A DNA stretch of 51,397 nucleotides from Rhodospirillales bacterium. Its GTDB lineage: Bacteria; Pseudomonadota; Alphaproteobacteria; CACIAM-22H2. The stretch spans positions 1 to 51,397 of the forward strand of contig CANFCX010000005.1 in assembly GCA_947445225.1 (NCBI GenBank). The letters are read 5' to 3'. Position numbers and translations under genes: made by a program. The notes beneath the pieces are model-generated. The model was not told the origin of the DNA. It saw only the letters and a list, made by a program, of their open reading frames with translations, and made no database searches. Below, one piece after another: positions 27,634 through 40,392 of the stretch (its first letter is position 1; every line of letters begins with the position of its first letter).

Positions 27634-28553
27634 TCTTTCCAGAGAACGGCCAGGGAATAGGGATCGGTCGGCGTTTCCACGAGATCGAGGAAAAGCTTCG
27701 CCGACACCCCCAACACCAGCAGCGCCAACAGCCCACGAACCTGTTCGCCGCGCAGCCGCGCGCCGATCCAGGCGCCGATTTCCGTGCCCACGACACCGCC
27801 GATCACCAAAAGGCCAGCCAAGACCACATCGACGGATTGGTTCTGATAGGCCTGGAGGAAGGTCACGTTCGCGGCCACGACCAGGATATAGAGCAGCGAG
27901 GTTCCGACCGTCACCGATGTCGGCATGCCGAGCAGATAGATCATGGCCGGCACCAGGATGAACCCGCCGCCAACGCCGAGCAGTGCGGCCAACAAGCCCA
28001 CGACCAGGCCGATCAACACCGGCGCGATCGCGCTGATATACAGCTTTGATTGGCGAAAGCGGAGTTTCAAAGGCAGCGCGTGCAGCCAGAAATGTTGGTG
28101 CAGCTTGGCGCGATTGCCGGTCCCGGTCCTGCCCCGTTTCCGGATCGCCCGCAGGCTTTCCAGCAGCATCAACCCGCCGATGACCGAAAGCAGGACGACA
28201 TAGGCAAGCGAGACGAACAGGTCGACCTGACCGATCCCCTTGAGCACCGAAAAAGCCCAGACGCCCAGCGTGGAGCCGACCAACCCGCCGCCGAGCAGAA
28301 CCCCACCCATCGCGAAATCGACATTGCCCCGCCGCCAATGCGCCAATGTCCCGGAGACGGATGTCGCGAGAATCTGATTGGCGCCGGTGGCGACGGCAAC
28401 CGGGGCCGGTACGCCTAGGAAAATCAGGAACGGGGTCAGCAGAAACCCGCCGCCGATGCCGAAGGCACCCGAAAGCAGACCGACCACGCCACCGAGCCCC
28501 ACGACCACGAACAGGTCGAGGGAAAGCTCCGCGATGGGCAGATAAATTTGCAT
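27630..28553 (-). CDS. Sulfite exporter TauE/SafE family protein
   Basis: Polytopic membrane transporter (307 aa) of the TauE/SafE/TSUP family, moving small anions such as sulfite or organosulfonates. Eight or so TM helices form two repeats. Both carry the family GxxxGxGGGFxxxP pattern: GAFGIGGGFLLTPFL (about residues 29-43) and LGVGGGFILVPAMIYL (about 195-210). The start at 28553 follows a 145-base gap after trpS. Its stop overlaps the TIGR02186 gene start. The substrate is not determined by the sequence. Confidence 0.9.
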   Translation of the reverse strand: MQIYLPIAELSLDLFVVVGLGGVVGLLSGAFGIGGGFLLTPFLIFLGVPAPVAVATGANQILATSVSGTLAHWRRGNVDFAMGGVLLGGGLVGSTLGVWAFSVLKGIGQVDLFVSLAYVVLLSVIGGLMLLESLRAIRKRGRTGTGNRAKLHQHFWLHALPLKLRFRQSKLYISAIAPVLIGLVVGLLAALLGVGGGFILVPAMIYLLGMPTSVTVGTSLLYILVVAANVTFLQAYQNQSVDVVLAGLLVIGGVVGTEIGAWIGARLRGEQVRGLLALLVLGVSAKLFLDLVETPTDPYSLAVLWKE

Positions 28554-28698
28554 CGAATTGGGGATGAGCCAGCCAAGAGCGCCACGGCGCCTGTTTTGGT
28601 TCGATCGTTTTCCTTATGCGCCGCGGGCTGGGGCGTCGGCAAGGAAATTGCGGCGGCTTCGGACCGAAATTTCGATGCCGTGCCAGGAACTTGCCCGG

Positions 28699-29697
28699 TT
28701 AGGGGCGAAGCAACCCGAGGATAGTGTGGATTTCCGACAAATGATGACGCGAAATCTCGCCGGCGCGTTCGGCGCCGCGCCGCAAGACCGCATCGACATA
28801 AGCCGGCTCGCGCATCAGGCGTTTCATTTCCGCGCCGATCGGGCCCAGTACCGAAACCGCGAGGTCCACAAGCTCGGCCTTGAAGGCGGAGAACGCGGCC
28901 CCCGCGAATCGGATCACGGCGGCCTCCTGCGCGATACCCGCCAGCGCCGCGTAAATGCCGAGTAGGTTCGCGGCATCGGGGCGCGCCTCAAGACCCGCCA
29001 AGGATTCCGGCAACGGCTCGGTGTCGGTCTTGGCCTTCTTGATCTTTTGGGCGACCGTGTCGGCGTCGTCGGTCATGTTGATGCGCGAATAGTCCGAGAG
29101 GTCGGATTTGCTCATCTTCTTGGTGCCGTCGCGAAGGCTCATCACCCGGGTGGCCGCGCCGAAGATTTGCGGCTCAGGCAACGGAAAATAATCGACGTTA
29201 AATTGCCGATTAAACGCACCGGCGATGTCGCGCGCCAGCTCCAGATGTTGTTTCTGGTCGTCACCCACGGGCACGTGCGTCGCCTTATAAAGGAGTATGT
29301 CCGCCGCCATCAGCACCGGATAGGCGTAGAGGCCAAGCCCGGCATTGTCCTTTTGTTTGCCGGCCTTTTCCTTGAATTGGGTCATGCGGTTGAGCCAGCC
29401 GAGCGGCGTCAAACAGCTGAGCAGCCAAGCTAGCTCGCTGTGGCCGGCAACCATGCTCTGGTTGAAGATGATGCAACGCTCCGCGTCGATTCCCGACGCG
29501 ATATAGGCCGCCGTGACCTCGCGGGTCTGCGCGCGCAGCGTCGCCGGATCCTGCGGCGTGGTCAGCGCGTGCAGATCGACGATGCAAAAGATGCAGTCGA
29601 AATCCGCTTGCAACTGCACCCAGTTGCGGATCGCGCCGAGATAGTTGCCGAGGTGCAGATTACCGGTGGGCTGCACGCCCGAGAAGATTCGCTTCAT
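28699..29697 (-). CDS. trpS: Tryptophan--tRNA ligase
   Basis: Class I aminoacyl-tRNA synthetase (332 aa) charging tRNA-Trp. HIGH is in the form [12 protein letters not shown] (about residues 11-22), and KMSKS is exact in [10 protein letters not shown] (about 197-206). [17 protein letters not shown] is the typical binding block. The length is normal for bacterial TrpRS. It lies 57 nt after murJ on the minus strand, a conserved alphaproteobacterial arrangement. Confidence 0.97.
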   Translation of the reverse strand: MKRIFSGVQPTGNLHLGNYLGAIRNWVQLQADFDCIFCIVDLHALTTPQDPATLRAQTREVTAAYIASGIDAERCIIFNQSMVAGHSELAWLLSCLTPLGWLNRMTQFKEKAGKQKDNAGLGLYAYPVLMAADILLYKATHVPVGDDQKQHLELARDIAGAFNRQFNVDYFPLPEPQIFGAATRVMSLRDGTKKMSKSDLSDYSRINMTDDADTVAQKIKKAKTDTEPLPESLAGLEARPDAANLLGIYAALAGIAQEAAVIRFAGAAFSAFKAELVDLAVSVLGPIGAEMKRLMREPAYVDAVLRRGAERAGEISRHHLSEIHTILGLLRP

Positions 29698-29754
29698 CGC
29701 CCGTCCGATCGTTCCGCGACAAGCGGCGAGTTATCGCGCCTCGCCGCGAGGCGG

Positions 29755-31317
29755 TCAATCGGCTTGGTCCGAGGGCCCCGGCGCGCGGCCGAGTTGCCGC
29801 CGTACCTCGCGCCAATCCGCCGCGCCGGCAAGCTGCGCCGCCCCGGCGAAAATCGCGACGCCACCCAAGACAAGCAACGCCAGACCGAAGGCGCGCGCGG
29901 GCAGCGATCCCGCCAGCAGGGGCGCCAGCACCGCCAAACCAATGACCAAGCCGCCGGCCATCGCCGCGGTGGCCAGCGCCATGCGGGGAAGGCGCCGCAA
30001 GAGCCGGGCGTCGAGCACCAGATGATTGCGTCGGCGGAGGGCCATGAAAAGCAACACCACATTGAGCCAGGCGGAGGCCGCCGTGGCCGCGGCGATACCG
30101 ACATACGCGAAGCGTGTCATCAGGGCGACCGAGATCGCGACATTGGCGGTTAGGCAAAGGATTCCGATCTTGACCGGCGTGGCGGTGTTTTCGCGGGCGA
30201 AGAATCCCGGCGTCAGCGCCCGGATCAGCACATACGCCGGCAACCCGCAGGCATAAGCGGCGAGTGCCGCGGCCGTGGCGGCGGCGGCATCGGCGCCAAA
30301 CGCCCCCCGCTGGAACAGCGTCGACATGATCGGCCCGGCCAGCATGATCAGCGCCGCGGCCGCCGGCAGGGCCAACACCAGGGCAATTTCGATGGCGCGA
30401 TTCTGGCTGTTGGCGGCGGCGTCGATCTCGCCATTCCGCAATTGGCGCGACAACAGGGGCAACAGCGCCGTGCCCACGGCGATACCAACCACGCCCAGCG
30501 GCAACTGGTTCACACGGTCGGCGTAATACAGAAACGAGATCGAGCCGGTCGGCAGCAGCGAGGCGAGCATGACGTTCACCACCACGCCGATCTGCGTGGC
30601 GCCGGCACCCAACGCCACCGGCATCATCAGACCCAACAGACGCCGCACGTCCTTGGACGGCCGGGGCACCGTCAGCCGCAGGCGCAGCCCGGCGTTGTGG
30701 CAGGACAAAGCGAGCCAGGAGAATTGCAGGCCGCCGGCCACGGTCACACCCCAGGCCAGCGCGTGGGCCGGCGTCTCCAGGATTTTCCCGAGCCCCAGCA
30801 ACGCCCCGATCATCGCGATATTGAGCAGGATCGGCGTGCCCGCCGCCGCGGCGAAACGTCCAGAGGCATTCAACGTCGCGCTGAACAGTGTCGCCATGGA
30901 CACGAAGAGAAGATAGGGGAAGGTCAGGCGCATCAGCTCGACGGCCAAGGCCTCGATCGCCCCATCGAAGCCCGGCGCCATGACCGCGACCACCCAGGGC
31001 ATGGCGATTTCGGCGAGTACCAGCACGACAAATAGAATGAACAGGAGCGCGGCCAAAACTTGCTCGGCGAGTCGAATGGCCGCCTCGTGCCCCTCCCCGG
31101 CCAGGCGCCGGGCATAAAAGGGAATAAAGGCGGCGTTGAACGCGCCTTCGGCAAAGAGGCCGCGAAAGACGTTGGGCAGCTTGAAGGCGACGAAAAACGC
31201 ATCGGCGACGGGACCGGCGCCCAATGCCGCGGCGATCAAGATGTCGCGAACGAAGCCGAAGACCCGGCTGACCAAGGTCAAGCCGCCAACCGTGGCGACG
31301 GAACGAAACAAACTCAT
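29755..31317 (-). CDS. murJ: Lipid II flippase MurJ
   Basis: Polytopic MOP-superfamily protein (520 aa), required to flip lipid II across the inner membrane for peptidoglycan synthesis. About 14 hydrophobic helices are visible. Family blocks are SRVFGFVRDILIAAALG (about residues 17-33), VFRGLFAEGAFNAAFIP (about 54-70), and FYARENTATPVKIG near the middle. The frame is open 12 codons further upstream, but MSLFRSVATVGG at 31317 is the family start. It follows the unknown 220-aa gene by 11 nt. Confidence 0.95.
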   Translation of the reverse strand: MSLFRSVATVGGLTLVSRVFGFVRDILIAAALGAGPVADAFFVAFKLPNVFRGLFAEGAFNAAFIPFYARRLAGEGHEAAIRLAEQVLAALLFILFVVLVLAEIAMPWVVAVMAPGFDGAIEALAVELMRLTFPYLLFVSMATLFSATLNASGRFAAAAGTPILLNIAMIGALLGLGKILETPAHALAWGVTVAGGLQFSWLALSCHNAGLRLRLTVPRPSKDVRRLLGLMMPVALGAGATQIGVVVNVMLASLLPTGSISFLYYADRVNQLPLGVVGIAVGTALLPLLSRQLRNGEIDAAANSQNRAIEIALVLALPAAAALIMLAGPIMSTLFQRGAFGADAAAATAAALAAYACGLPAYVLIRALTPGFFARENTATPVKIGILCLTANVAISVALMTRFAYVGIAAATAASAWLNVVLLFMALRRRNHLVLDARLLRRLPRMALATAAMAGGLVIGLAVLAPLLAGSLPARAFGLALLVLGGVAIFAGAAQLAGAADWREVRRQLGRAPGPSDQAD

Positions 31318-31328
31318 CCCGGCGCAAC

Positions 31329-31991
31329 CTAACGCGACGGGCCGGACATGCAATCGCCGTCGCCGAGTAAATCCGTGCGGGCGGTTGGATGAAAGCGGAT
31401 GACGACCCGGCGAGGCAGCGCGGCCGGGTCGATGCGCTGGCGTTCGGTGGATGGCTCCCGGATATCGCGGTCGCGGTTGGGGTCCTCGAACAGCAGGTCG
31501 CGGTTAAGAAAGTCGAGGAAGACGACATGGACCGTCGTCGTCGGGAACACCCACCGCGCCTCCCTTACCTTCACCGCGGCGCCCGGTCGATCCGGCGGGC
31601 ATTGGGCGTAAGGCGGTCCGTATTCCTGTTGAAGGGCACCGAGCACCGCCTCATAGGCGGAAGGCCCGGTCTGGCGCGGCTGGCGCTCCAGCAAGACCTG
31701 CTGCAGCCGCCCCGTCGTTTCACCCATCTGAAAGAAGGCGATGAACCGTTGATCGGCGAAGGAAAGGTTGAGGATCGCCCGCTCGGCATAAGCACCGCCA
31801 TACTGCCAGCGCCCGGGAAGCGCGGCGAGCGCGAATCCGAATGAGGCTTGCAGTTCCGGCTGCGTCATGCCCCAGCGCGCAGCGCGCCAACCGAGGACAT
31901 CGTCGGGCGGCGCGGCTTCGGCGGGTGGCTCGACCAGGCACAGACCGACCAAGCCGATCGCCGCCAGGCGGCGCCGCCAAGCCGGTCTCAT
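31329..31991 (-). CDS. Hypothetical secreted protein between glnD and murJ
   Basis: A 220-residue protein that I do not recognise. It has a short basic N-terminus and signal peptide (RRRLAAIGLVGLCLVEPPAEAA, cleavage near residue 27). A compact domain starts with LGWRAARWGMTQPELQASFG, a pattern seen in small periplasmic or lipid-binding proteins with WGxTxxEv repeats. Later segments include LNLSFADQRFIAFFQMGE and ALQQEYGPPYAQCPPD. Its start overlaps the glnD stop by ATGA and murJ follows by 11 nt, so it is clearly part of the operon. Confidence 0.75.
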   Translation of the reverse strand: MRPAWRRRLAAIGLVGLCLVEPPAEAAPPDDVLGWRAARWGMTQPELQASFGFALAALPGRWQYGGAYAERAILNLSFADQRFIAFFQMGETTGRLQQVLLERQPRQTGPSAYEAVLGALQQEYGPPYAQCPPDRPGAAVKVREARWVFPTTTVHVVFLDFLNRDLLFEDPNRDRDIREPSTERQRIDPAALPRRVVIRFHPTARTDLLGDGDCMSGPSR

Positions 31992-34780
31992 GCGCCAACG
32001 GCGGTGCCGCGACGGCGCACCGGCGGCGCCGGTGGCTCGACCACCTCACCCTCTGGATCGGCCAGCGCCTTGAGGAGACCGTCGCGAATCTGCTTGAGCT
32101 TGGTTTCCTGCTCCACCTTCAGCCCGAAGACATCCTTGACGTAGAAGACGTCGACCGCGCGTTCGCCGTAGGTCGATATTTTCGCGGTCATGATTTGCAG
32201 GCCCAACTCGGTCAACGCCCGCGTCACGTCAAACAGGAGACCGGTCCGGTCGCGCCCGCTGACTTCGATCAGGGTGAGCGTCGCCGACGCGGCGTTATCG
32301 ATGAAGACCCGCGACGGCACCGCGAACACCCTGTCGGCGCCTTGCATGAGCCGACGTTTCTTCAAGGTTTCGGCCAGACGCAGCCTCCCCGACAGAGCCT
32401 GTTCGACGGAGGCCGAGAGCTTCGTCAGCCGGTCGGGGCGGTCGAAGGCGCCGCGATCCTCGTCCTGGACCCAAAACGTATCGAGCGCCATGCCGTTGCT
32501 GAGGGTGTGAATTTTCGCGTCCACGATGTTGGCGCCCGCCACCGCCAACGCCCCCGCGATACGCGAAAACAGGCCCGGGTGGTCGGCCGTGTAGATCATG
32601 ACTTCGGTGACGGCGCGCGCGCGATCGACCCGCGTACCGATCGACAGCGGCCGCCGCTCCCGATTGGCCTCGCGCACCAAACGCGCATGGCGGCCAAGCG
32701 TCGCGGTATCGGTCGACAGCCAATAGGCCGGGTAGCCGAGCGCCAGATGGTTGGCGAATTCCTCGTCGTTCCAATCGGCGACTTCGGCCCGCAAGGCGTC
32801 TTGCGCGGCCTTGATGCGCTCCTTGCCGGCGGCATAATTGCCCGACATTTCGTCTTCGGCGGCGTAATAAAGGTCGCGCAGCAACGCCGCCTTCCAGTTG
32901 TTCCACACCGCCGGCCCAACCGCGCGAATATCGGCGACGGTCAACACCAACAGCAGCCGCAGCCGCTCCAGCGACTGCACCAGGTCGACAAAGGTGCGGA
33001 TTGTTTGGGCGTCCTGGATGTCGCGTTTGAAAGCCGTGTTGCTCATGGCCAAATGGTGGCGCACGAGCCATGACACGGTTTCGGTTTCCTCGGTGCTCAG
33101 GCCCAATCGCGGTCCGAGCTTCAAAGCGACATCGGCTCCAAGAGTGGAATGATCGCCGCCGCGGCCCTTGGCGATGTCGTGCAGCATGACGGCGAGATAA
33201 AGCGCGCGGCGGGACTGAATCTTGTGGATCACGTCGCTCGCCAGCGGGTGATCGTCCTTGAGCGACCCCATTTCGATGCGGTGCACGATTCCCAGCGCGA
33301 ATATCGTGTGCTCGTCGACCGTATACACATGATACATGTCGTGTTGGGTCTGGGCGACGACCCGGCCGAAATCGGGCACGAATCGGCCCAGAACGCCGGC
33401 CTCGCTCATCCGCCGCAGCGTCACTTCGGAGTCGGTTTCCGCCGCCAAGACTTCCATGAACAGCCGGTTGGCCTCGGGGTTGGCGCGCAGCTTTGCGTCG
33501 ACCAGGCGCAGATTTTGGCGGATCAGGCGCAAGGTCCCCGGGTGCACTTCAAGCCCATGACGGTGGGCGACATGGAAGATGCGGACGAACCGCACCGGAT
33601 CGGTGATAAAGGCGTCATCGGCAGAAACCGCCAGCCAATCGCCCTCGACGGAGAAATCCTCGACCGAACGCCGCCGCAAAAAGGGCGTGCGCCAGCGCGG
33701 CTTGCGGGTCTGTTCCGCTTCGATCGCCGCGCAGAAAATGCGGGTCAAATCGCCGACATCCTTGGCGACGAGAAAGTAATGTTTCATGAAGCGTTCGACG
33801 CCGCGGCTGCCGCGATGTTCGGTGTAGCCCATGCGGCGGCCGATTTCCTGCTGCACGTCGAAGGTCAGCCGGTCTTCGGCGCGGCCGGTGAGATAATGAA
33901 GGTGGCAACGGAGCGTCCATAGAAAAGACTGCGCCTTGTCGAATTTCGCCGCCTCGTCCTTGGCGAACACCCCGCGCGGAACGAGCTCCTGCACCTCATC
34001 GACGCCGTACAGATATTTGGAGATCCAGAACAAGGTGTGGAGGTCGCGCAAGCCCCCTTTGCCTTCCTTGATGTTGGGCTCCACGACGTAGCGCGAATCG
34101 CCGAGTTTCTGGTGGCGCAGATTGCGCTCCGCCAGCTTGGCTTCGATGAACGCGGGGCCGCTGCCGGCAACGATTTCCGCCCGGAAGCGGCGCTTGAATT
34201 CGGCATGAAGTTTGTCGTCGCCCCAAATCCATCGCGCTTCGAGCAAAGCCGTACGGATCGTGATGTCGGATTTCGAGAGCCGGATGCATTCATCGGACGA
34301 CCGTGTGGCATGGCCGACCTTCAGCCCAAGATCCCACAGCATGTAGAGGATGAATTCGACGATCTGCTCGGCCCGTGGCGTCAGTTTGTAAGGGAGCAGA
34401 AAAAGCAGGTCGATATCGGAATGCGGCGCCAGCTCACCCCGGCCATAGCCACCCACGGCCACCACGCTCATCTTCTCCGCCGCCGACAAATTCGACACCG
34501 GATAGGCGTACCAATCGGCGAAATCGTGGATGACGCGGATGATCTGGTCGAACAGGAAGGAGTTGGCGCGCACCGCCGCGGCCCCGTCGCTGTCGGCATC
34601 GAAACGGCCGCGCACTTCGTCCCGCCCGGCGGCCAGCGTTGTTTTCATCAAATCGAGAAAGCGGGCACGGCGCTGTTCCGCGTTCAGCGAATCGTCGCGC
34701 CCGATCTGCGTCAGCCGGTCGTTGAGAACGCGGCGATCGATGATTTCGCGCTGGCTGGGTACTCCGTCCATGCCGGGCAT
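31988..34780 (-). CDS. glnD: [Protein-PII] uridylyltransferase/uridylyl-removing enzyme
   Basis: Bifunctional nitrogen sensor (930 aa) that adds UMP to PII when glutamine is low and removes it when glutamine is high. Domains in order: nucleotidyltransferase with VGGYGRGELAPHSDIDLL (about residues 108-125), HD hydrolase with MLHDIAKGRGGDHS (about 504-517), and two C-terminal ACT domains beginning near YTADHPGLFSRIAG and SGRDRTGLLFDVTRAL. The length is normal. An internal ATG three codons in (MDGVPSQ) is an alternative start. It lies 19 nt after the GNAT gene. Confidence 0.96.
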   Translation of the reverse strand: MPGMDGVPSQREIIDRRVLNDRLTQIGRDDSLNAEQRRARFLDLMKTTLAAGRDEVRGRFDADSDGAAAVRANSFLFDQIIRVIHDFADWYAYPVSNLSAAEKMSVVAVGGYGRGELAPHSDIDLLFLLPYKLTPRAEQIVEFILYMLWDLGLKVGHATRSSDECIRLSKSDITIRTALLEARWIWGDDKLHAEFKRRFRAEIVAGSGPAFIEAKLAERNLRHQKLGDSRYVVEPNIKEGKGGLRDLHTLFWISKYLYGVDEVQELVPRGVFAKDEAAKFDKAQSFLWTLRCHLHYLTGRAEDRLTFDVQQEIGRRMGYTEHRGSRGVERFMKHYFLVAKDVGDLTRIFCAAIEAEQTRKPRWRTPFLRRRSVEDFSVEGDWLAVSADDAFITDPVRFVRIFHVAHRHGLEVHPGTLRLIRQNLRLVDAKLRANPEANRLFMEVLAAETDSEVTLRRMSEAGVLGRFVPDFGRVVAQTQHDMYHVYTVDEHTIFALGIVHRIEMGSLKDDHPLASDVIHKIQSRRALYLAVMLHDIAKGRGGDHSTLGADVALKLGPRLGLSTEETETVSWLVRHHLAMSNTAFKRDIQDAQTIRTFVDLVQSLERLRLLLVLTVADIRAVGPAVWNNWKAALLRDLYYAAEDEMSGNYAAGKERIKAAQDALRAEVADWNDEEFANHLALGYPAYWLSTDTATLGRHARLVREANRERRPLSIGTRVDRARAVTEVMIYTADHPGLFSRIAGALAVAGANIVDAKIHTLSNGMALDTFWVQDEDRGAFDRPDRLTKLSASVEQALSGRLRLAETLKKRRLMQGADRVFAVPSRVFIDNAASATLTLIEVSGRDRTGLLFDVTRALTELGLQIMTAKISTYGERAVDVFYVKDVFGLKVEQETKLKQIRDGLLKALADPEGEVVEPPAPPVRRRGTAVGA

Positions 34781-34799
34781 TATAGACTAGTCGGAGGGC

Positions 34800-35339
34800 T
34801 CACTTGACCAGCGCATAGACGCGGAAATCCCGCGGGCGATGCGGATCGAGATTCGGATTCACGGCCCACCGGCGAAGAATGGCTTCAAAACCGAGCCCCG
34901 CCTTTTCCATCACCCGGGCAGACGCGGCATTGTCCACGTCGCAAGTTCCCCACACGCGCCAAACCGCGGGCTCGGCCGCCGCCCACCGCACGACGGCGGT
35001 CAACGCCTCCGTCATGTAGCCACGGCGCCAGCAAGGCCGCGCCAACACATAGCCGAACGTGAAGCCATGAGCGCCCGGGAGAAGACCGAGGGCGCCCACC
35101 GCCGTCTGTCCGACCCCTTCGGCATCGATGACATAGGTGCGGCCTTCCTGCGCCTCCCACCGTTCCAGGCAAGAAGCCACATAGCGGCGTGTATCCCCGA
35201 TGGTCTGGTGGGGCAGCCAACTTAGGTAGCGCGTAACTTCGGGGTCGGTTGCGTAGGCGCGGAATAGAGCCTCGGCGTCCGATGGCGTCGGCTTTCGCAA
35301 AACCAGGCGGGAGGTTCGGAATTCGTCCGGCGGCATCAT
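34800..35339 (-). CDS. GNAT family N-acetyltransferase
   Basis: A 179-residue acetyltransferase of the RimJ/RimL-like GNAT type. It begins [18 protein letters not shown], has the acetyl-CoA motif [19 protein letters not shown] (about residues 94-112), and then [13 protein letters not shown] near 140. The acceptor (a protein N-terminus or a small molecule) is unknown. The frame is open for 137 more codons inside mutS, but the ATG at 35339 overlaps the mutS stop by ATGA and is the natural start. It sits between mutS and glnD. Confidence 0.9.
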   Translation of the reverse strand: MMPPDEFRTSRLVLRKPTPSDAEALFRAYATDPEVTRYLSWLPHQTIGDTRRYVASCLERWEAQEGRTYVIDAEGVGQTAVGALGLLPGAHGFTFGYVLARPCWRRGYMTEALTAVVRWAAAEPAVWRVWGTCDVDNAASARVMEKAGLGFEAILRRWAVNPNLDPHRPRDFRVYALVK

Positions 35340-37990
35340 TGACCGAGAGCCTTGAGGCGATAAAGGGCCTCCAGCGCCTCCTTCGGCGACAACTCGTCGG
35401 GATTGATCGCGGCCAGCGCGTCGGTCAGGGGGGAGGTTTTCGACGGAGCCGGAGGCGCCGCGCGGAACAGGGGCAAATCGTCGGCGAGCCGCGCCAGCGC
35501 ACCCGCTTGTTCGCCCTTTTCGAGCACCGCCAATATTTCCTCGGCGCGGGCCACGACCGCCGGCGGCAGCCCGGCGAGGCGGCCGACGTGAATGCCATAG
35601 GAACGGTCGGCGACGCCGGAAGCAACCTCGTGCAGGAACACGACGCTGCCCTGCCACTCCTTCACGCGCATGGTGTGGCAGGCCAACCCGCGCAGCCGGG
35701 CCGCTAGCGCGGTCAGTTCGTGATAATGCGTGGCGAATAAAGCGCGGCAAGCGTTGCGGTCGTGAAGATGTTCGACCGTGGCCCAGGCGATGGATAGGCC
35801 ATCGAAGGTCGCCGTGCCGCGACCGATTTCATCGAGGATGACCAACGCCCGTGGCCCCGCCTGATTGAGAATAGCGGCGGTTTCGACCATTTCGACCATG
35901 AAGGTCGAACGCCCGCGCGCGAGATCGTCGGCCGCGCCCACGCGGCTGAACAGCCGGTCGACGATGCCGATATGCGCGGCCTCCGCCGGCACGAAGGAAC
36001 CCGCCTGGGCCAGCACGGCGATAATCGCGTTCTGGCGAAGGAAAGTGCTTTTACCGGCCATGTTGGGGCCGGTGACAAGCCACAGCCGGCTCTCCGGCGG
36101 CAGCGCGCAATCATTGGGAACGAAGGTCCCGCTCGCGGAACCGCCGAGGGCCGCCTCGACCAGGGGATGCCGGCCGCCTTTTATGGAAAACGCCACGCTG
36201 TCATCCACCAGCGGCCGCACATAACGCCGTTCGACCGCGACCTCGGCCAAGGCCGAGGCAACATCAAGCGCGGCGATCGAACGCGCCGCCAGGGCGATGG
36301 GCTCGGCCCGCGCCATGACTTCGCCGGTCAAATCGGCGAACAAATTCAGTTCCAGCGCCAAGGCCTTGTCGGCGGCGCCGGTGATGCGGTCGGCAAGTTC
36401 GGCCAATTCCGTCGTCGTGAACCGCATCGCCCCCGCCATCGTCTGGCGGTGGATGAATTTTCCCGTGAGTTTGCCTGCATGGGCGGCGGAAATTTCGACG
36501 TAATAGCCGATGACATTGTTGTGGCGAATTTTGAGCGAGGTCACGCCGCATTCTTCGGCATAACGCGACTGGAGCCCGGCGATGAGCTGGCGGCTTTCGT
36601 CGCGCAGCGCCCGTAATTCATCGAGCGGCGCGGCATAACCGGCGGCGATGAACCCGCCATCGCGGGCGGCGAGCGGCAATGACGGGCCCAGCGCGCGGCC
36701 CAGCCGCTCCACCAGCACCTCATGTTCGCCCAAATCGCGGAGGACATCGGTCAGCGCCGCCGGGGGCCGGACCAAGCCGTCGCCGCTCATCAATTCCCGA
36801 AGCGTCGCGGTCGCCGCCAATCCGTCGCGAATGGCGGCGAGGTCGCGCGGGCCGCCGCGGCCAAGACCCAGACGCGACAAGGAACGTTCGATATCGGGGC
36901 AATGGCGCAGGTGGCCGCGCAGCCCGTCGCGTTTTCCCGGCGCTTCGACGAAATAGGTCACGCCGTCGAGACGTTCGCCGATGGCTTGGGCGTCGGTGAG
37001 GGGAGCGGCCAGCCGCGCCGAAAGCAAGCGGGCGCCAGCGGCCGTCAACGTAAGATCGATGACCCCGAGCAGGCTTTGGCGCCGTTCGCCGGCGAGGTTT
37101 TGGTGCAATTCGAGATTACGCCGGGTCGCCGCATCGATTTCCATCGTCGCGCCGGCGCGCAGCCGCTGCGGCGGTTCCAGCCTCGGTACCTTGCCCTTCT
37201 GGGTCAGCTCGACATAGTCGACCAGAGTCCCACAGGCGGCGATTTCGGCGCGGCTGAACTGGCCGAACGCCTCCAGCGCCTTGACCCCATAGGTGGATTC
37301 AAGGCGGCGACGCGCCGATTCGCTGTCGAAACGCGCGGCCGGCAGTGGTGACAGCCGATCCTTCCAATCGGCGAAGGGCTCGAACAACTCCGGCCTTTCG
37401 AGAAGGCGGTCGGGCAGCAGCAATTCGCCGGGTTCGATGCGGGCGAGCGCGGCGGCCAGTTCGGTCGCGGCGATTGCCTGAGTCTGCACCGCGCCGGTCG
37501 ACAGATCGAGCCAGGCCAGGCCAAGTTCGCCGCCGATGTCGGCGAGCGCGGCCAGGAAATTGTGGCGCCGGGCGTCGAGCAAACTATCCTCGGTCAACGT
37601 GCCGGGCGTGATCAGGCGCACGACCTCGCGCCGCACCACGGTCTTGCCGCCTCTTTTCTTGGCTTCCGCGGGGTCTTCGATTTGCTCGCAGACGGCGACG
37701 CGGAAGCCGCGGCGGATGAGCCGCGCGAGATAGGTTTCGGCGGTGTGGACGGGAACGCCGCACATCGGCACTTCGGCGCCTTCATGGCGACCGCGGTGGG
37801 TCAAGGTGAGGTCGAGCGCCTTGGACGCCGCCAACGCGTCGTCGAAAAACAGCTCATAGAAATCGCCGAGGCGGTAGAAAAGCAGGCAGCCGGGATGGGC
37901 CCGCTTGATCTCCAAATACTGGGCCATCAACGGCGTCGCCTCGGCGGCGGGCGTTTCCTGGGCGGCGTTACGGGCGCTGGGTGCGGGCAC
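35336..37990 (-). CDS. mutS: DNA mismatch repair protein MutS
   Basis: Mismatch recognition ATPase (884 aa). The mismatch-reading Phe-x-Glu lies in [11 protein letters not shown] (about residues 42-52). The ATPase shows Walker [12 protein letters not shown] (about 635-645), the ABC-type signature with [15 protein letters not shown], and Walker [12 protein letters not shown]. The start codon is GTG at 37990, supported by AGGGAGAG seven bases upstream. It is the first gene of a long minus-strand run and is divergent from maeB with 126 bases between. Confidence 0.97.
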   Translation of the reverse strand: MPAPSARNAAQETPAAEATPLMAQYLEIKRAHPGCLLFYRLGDFYELFFDDALAASKALDLTLTHRGRHEGAEVPMCGVPVHTAETYLARLIRRGFRVAVCEQIEDPAEAKKRGGKTVVRREVVRLITPGTLTEDSLLDARRHNFLAALADIGGELGLAWLDLSTGAVQTQAIAATELAAALARIEPGELLLPDRLLERPELFEPFADWKDRLSPLPAARFDSESARRRLESTYGVKALEAFGQFSRAEIAACGTLVDYVELTQKGKVPRLEPPQRLRAGATMEIDAATRRNLELHQNLAGERRQSLLGVIDLTLTAAGARLLSARLAAPLTDAQAIGERLDGVTYFVEAPGKRDGLRGHLRHCPDIERSLSRLGLGRGGPRDLAAIRDGLAATATLRELMSGDGLVRPPAALTDVLRDLGEHEVLVERLGRALGPSLPLAARDGGFIAAGYAAPLDELRALRDESRQLIAGLQSRYAEECGVTSLKIRHNNVIGYYVEISAAHAGKLTGKFIHRQTMAGAMRFTTTELAELADRITGAADKALALELNLFADLTGEVMARAEPIALAARSIAALDVASALAEVAVERRYVRPLVDDSVAFSIKGGRHPLVEAALGGSASGTFVPNDCALPPESRLWLVTGPNMAGKSTFLRQNAIIAVLAQAGSFVPAEAAHIGIVDRLFSRVGAADDLARGRSTFMVEMVETAAILNQAGPRALVILDEIGRGTATFDGLSIAWATVEHLHDRNACRALFATHYHELTALAARLRGLACHTMRVKEWQGSVVFLHEVASGVADRSYGIHVGRLAGLPPAVVARAEEILAVLEKGEQAGALARLADDLPLFRAAPPAPSKTSPLTDALAAINPDELSPKEALEALYRLKALGQ

Positions 37991-38116
37991 GTCCGGGCTC
38001 TCCCTGCGGCATCCAAGCGTCGCGCGCTTTGACGCCGATGAATGCCCGGTTTAACATGACATGTCGAAAAAACAAGGCTTTAGCCCGGTTTTCGCCGAGA
38101 GAGGCGCCGCACCCCC
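37991..38116. promoter_or_regulatory. Divergent promoter region between mutS and maeB
   Basis: This 126-base gap must hold promoters for both genes. It contains ribosome sites for the two GTG starts (AGGGAGAG for mutS, GAGAGG for maeB). No operator or clear -10/-35 pair stands out. Confidence 0.4.
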
Positions 38117-40384
<2,268 letters not shown>

Positions 40385-40392
40385 GTTTGCCG

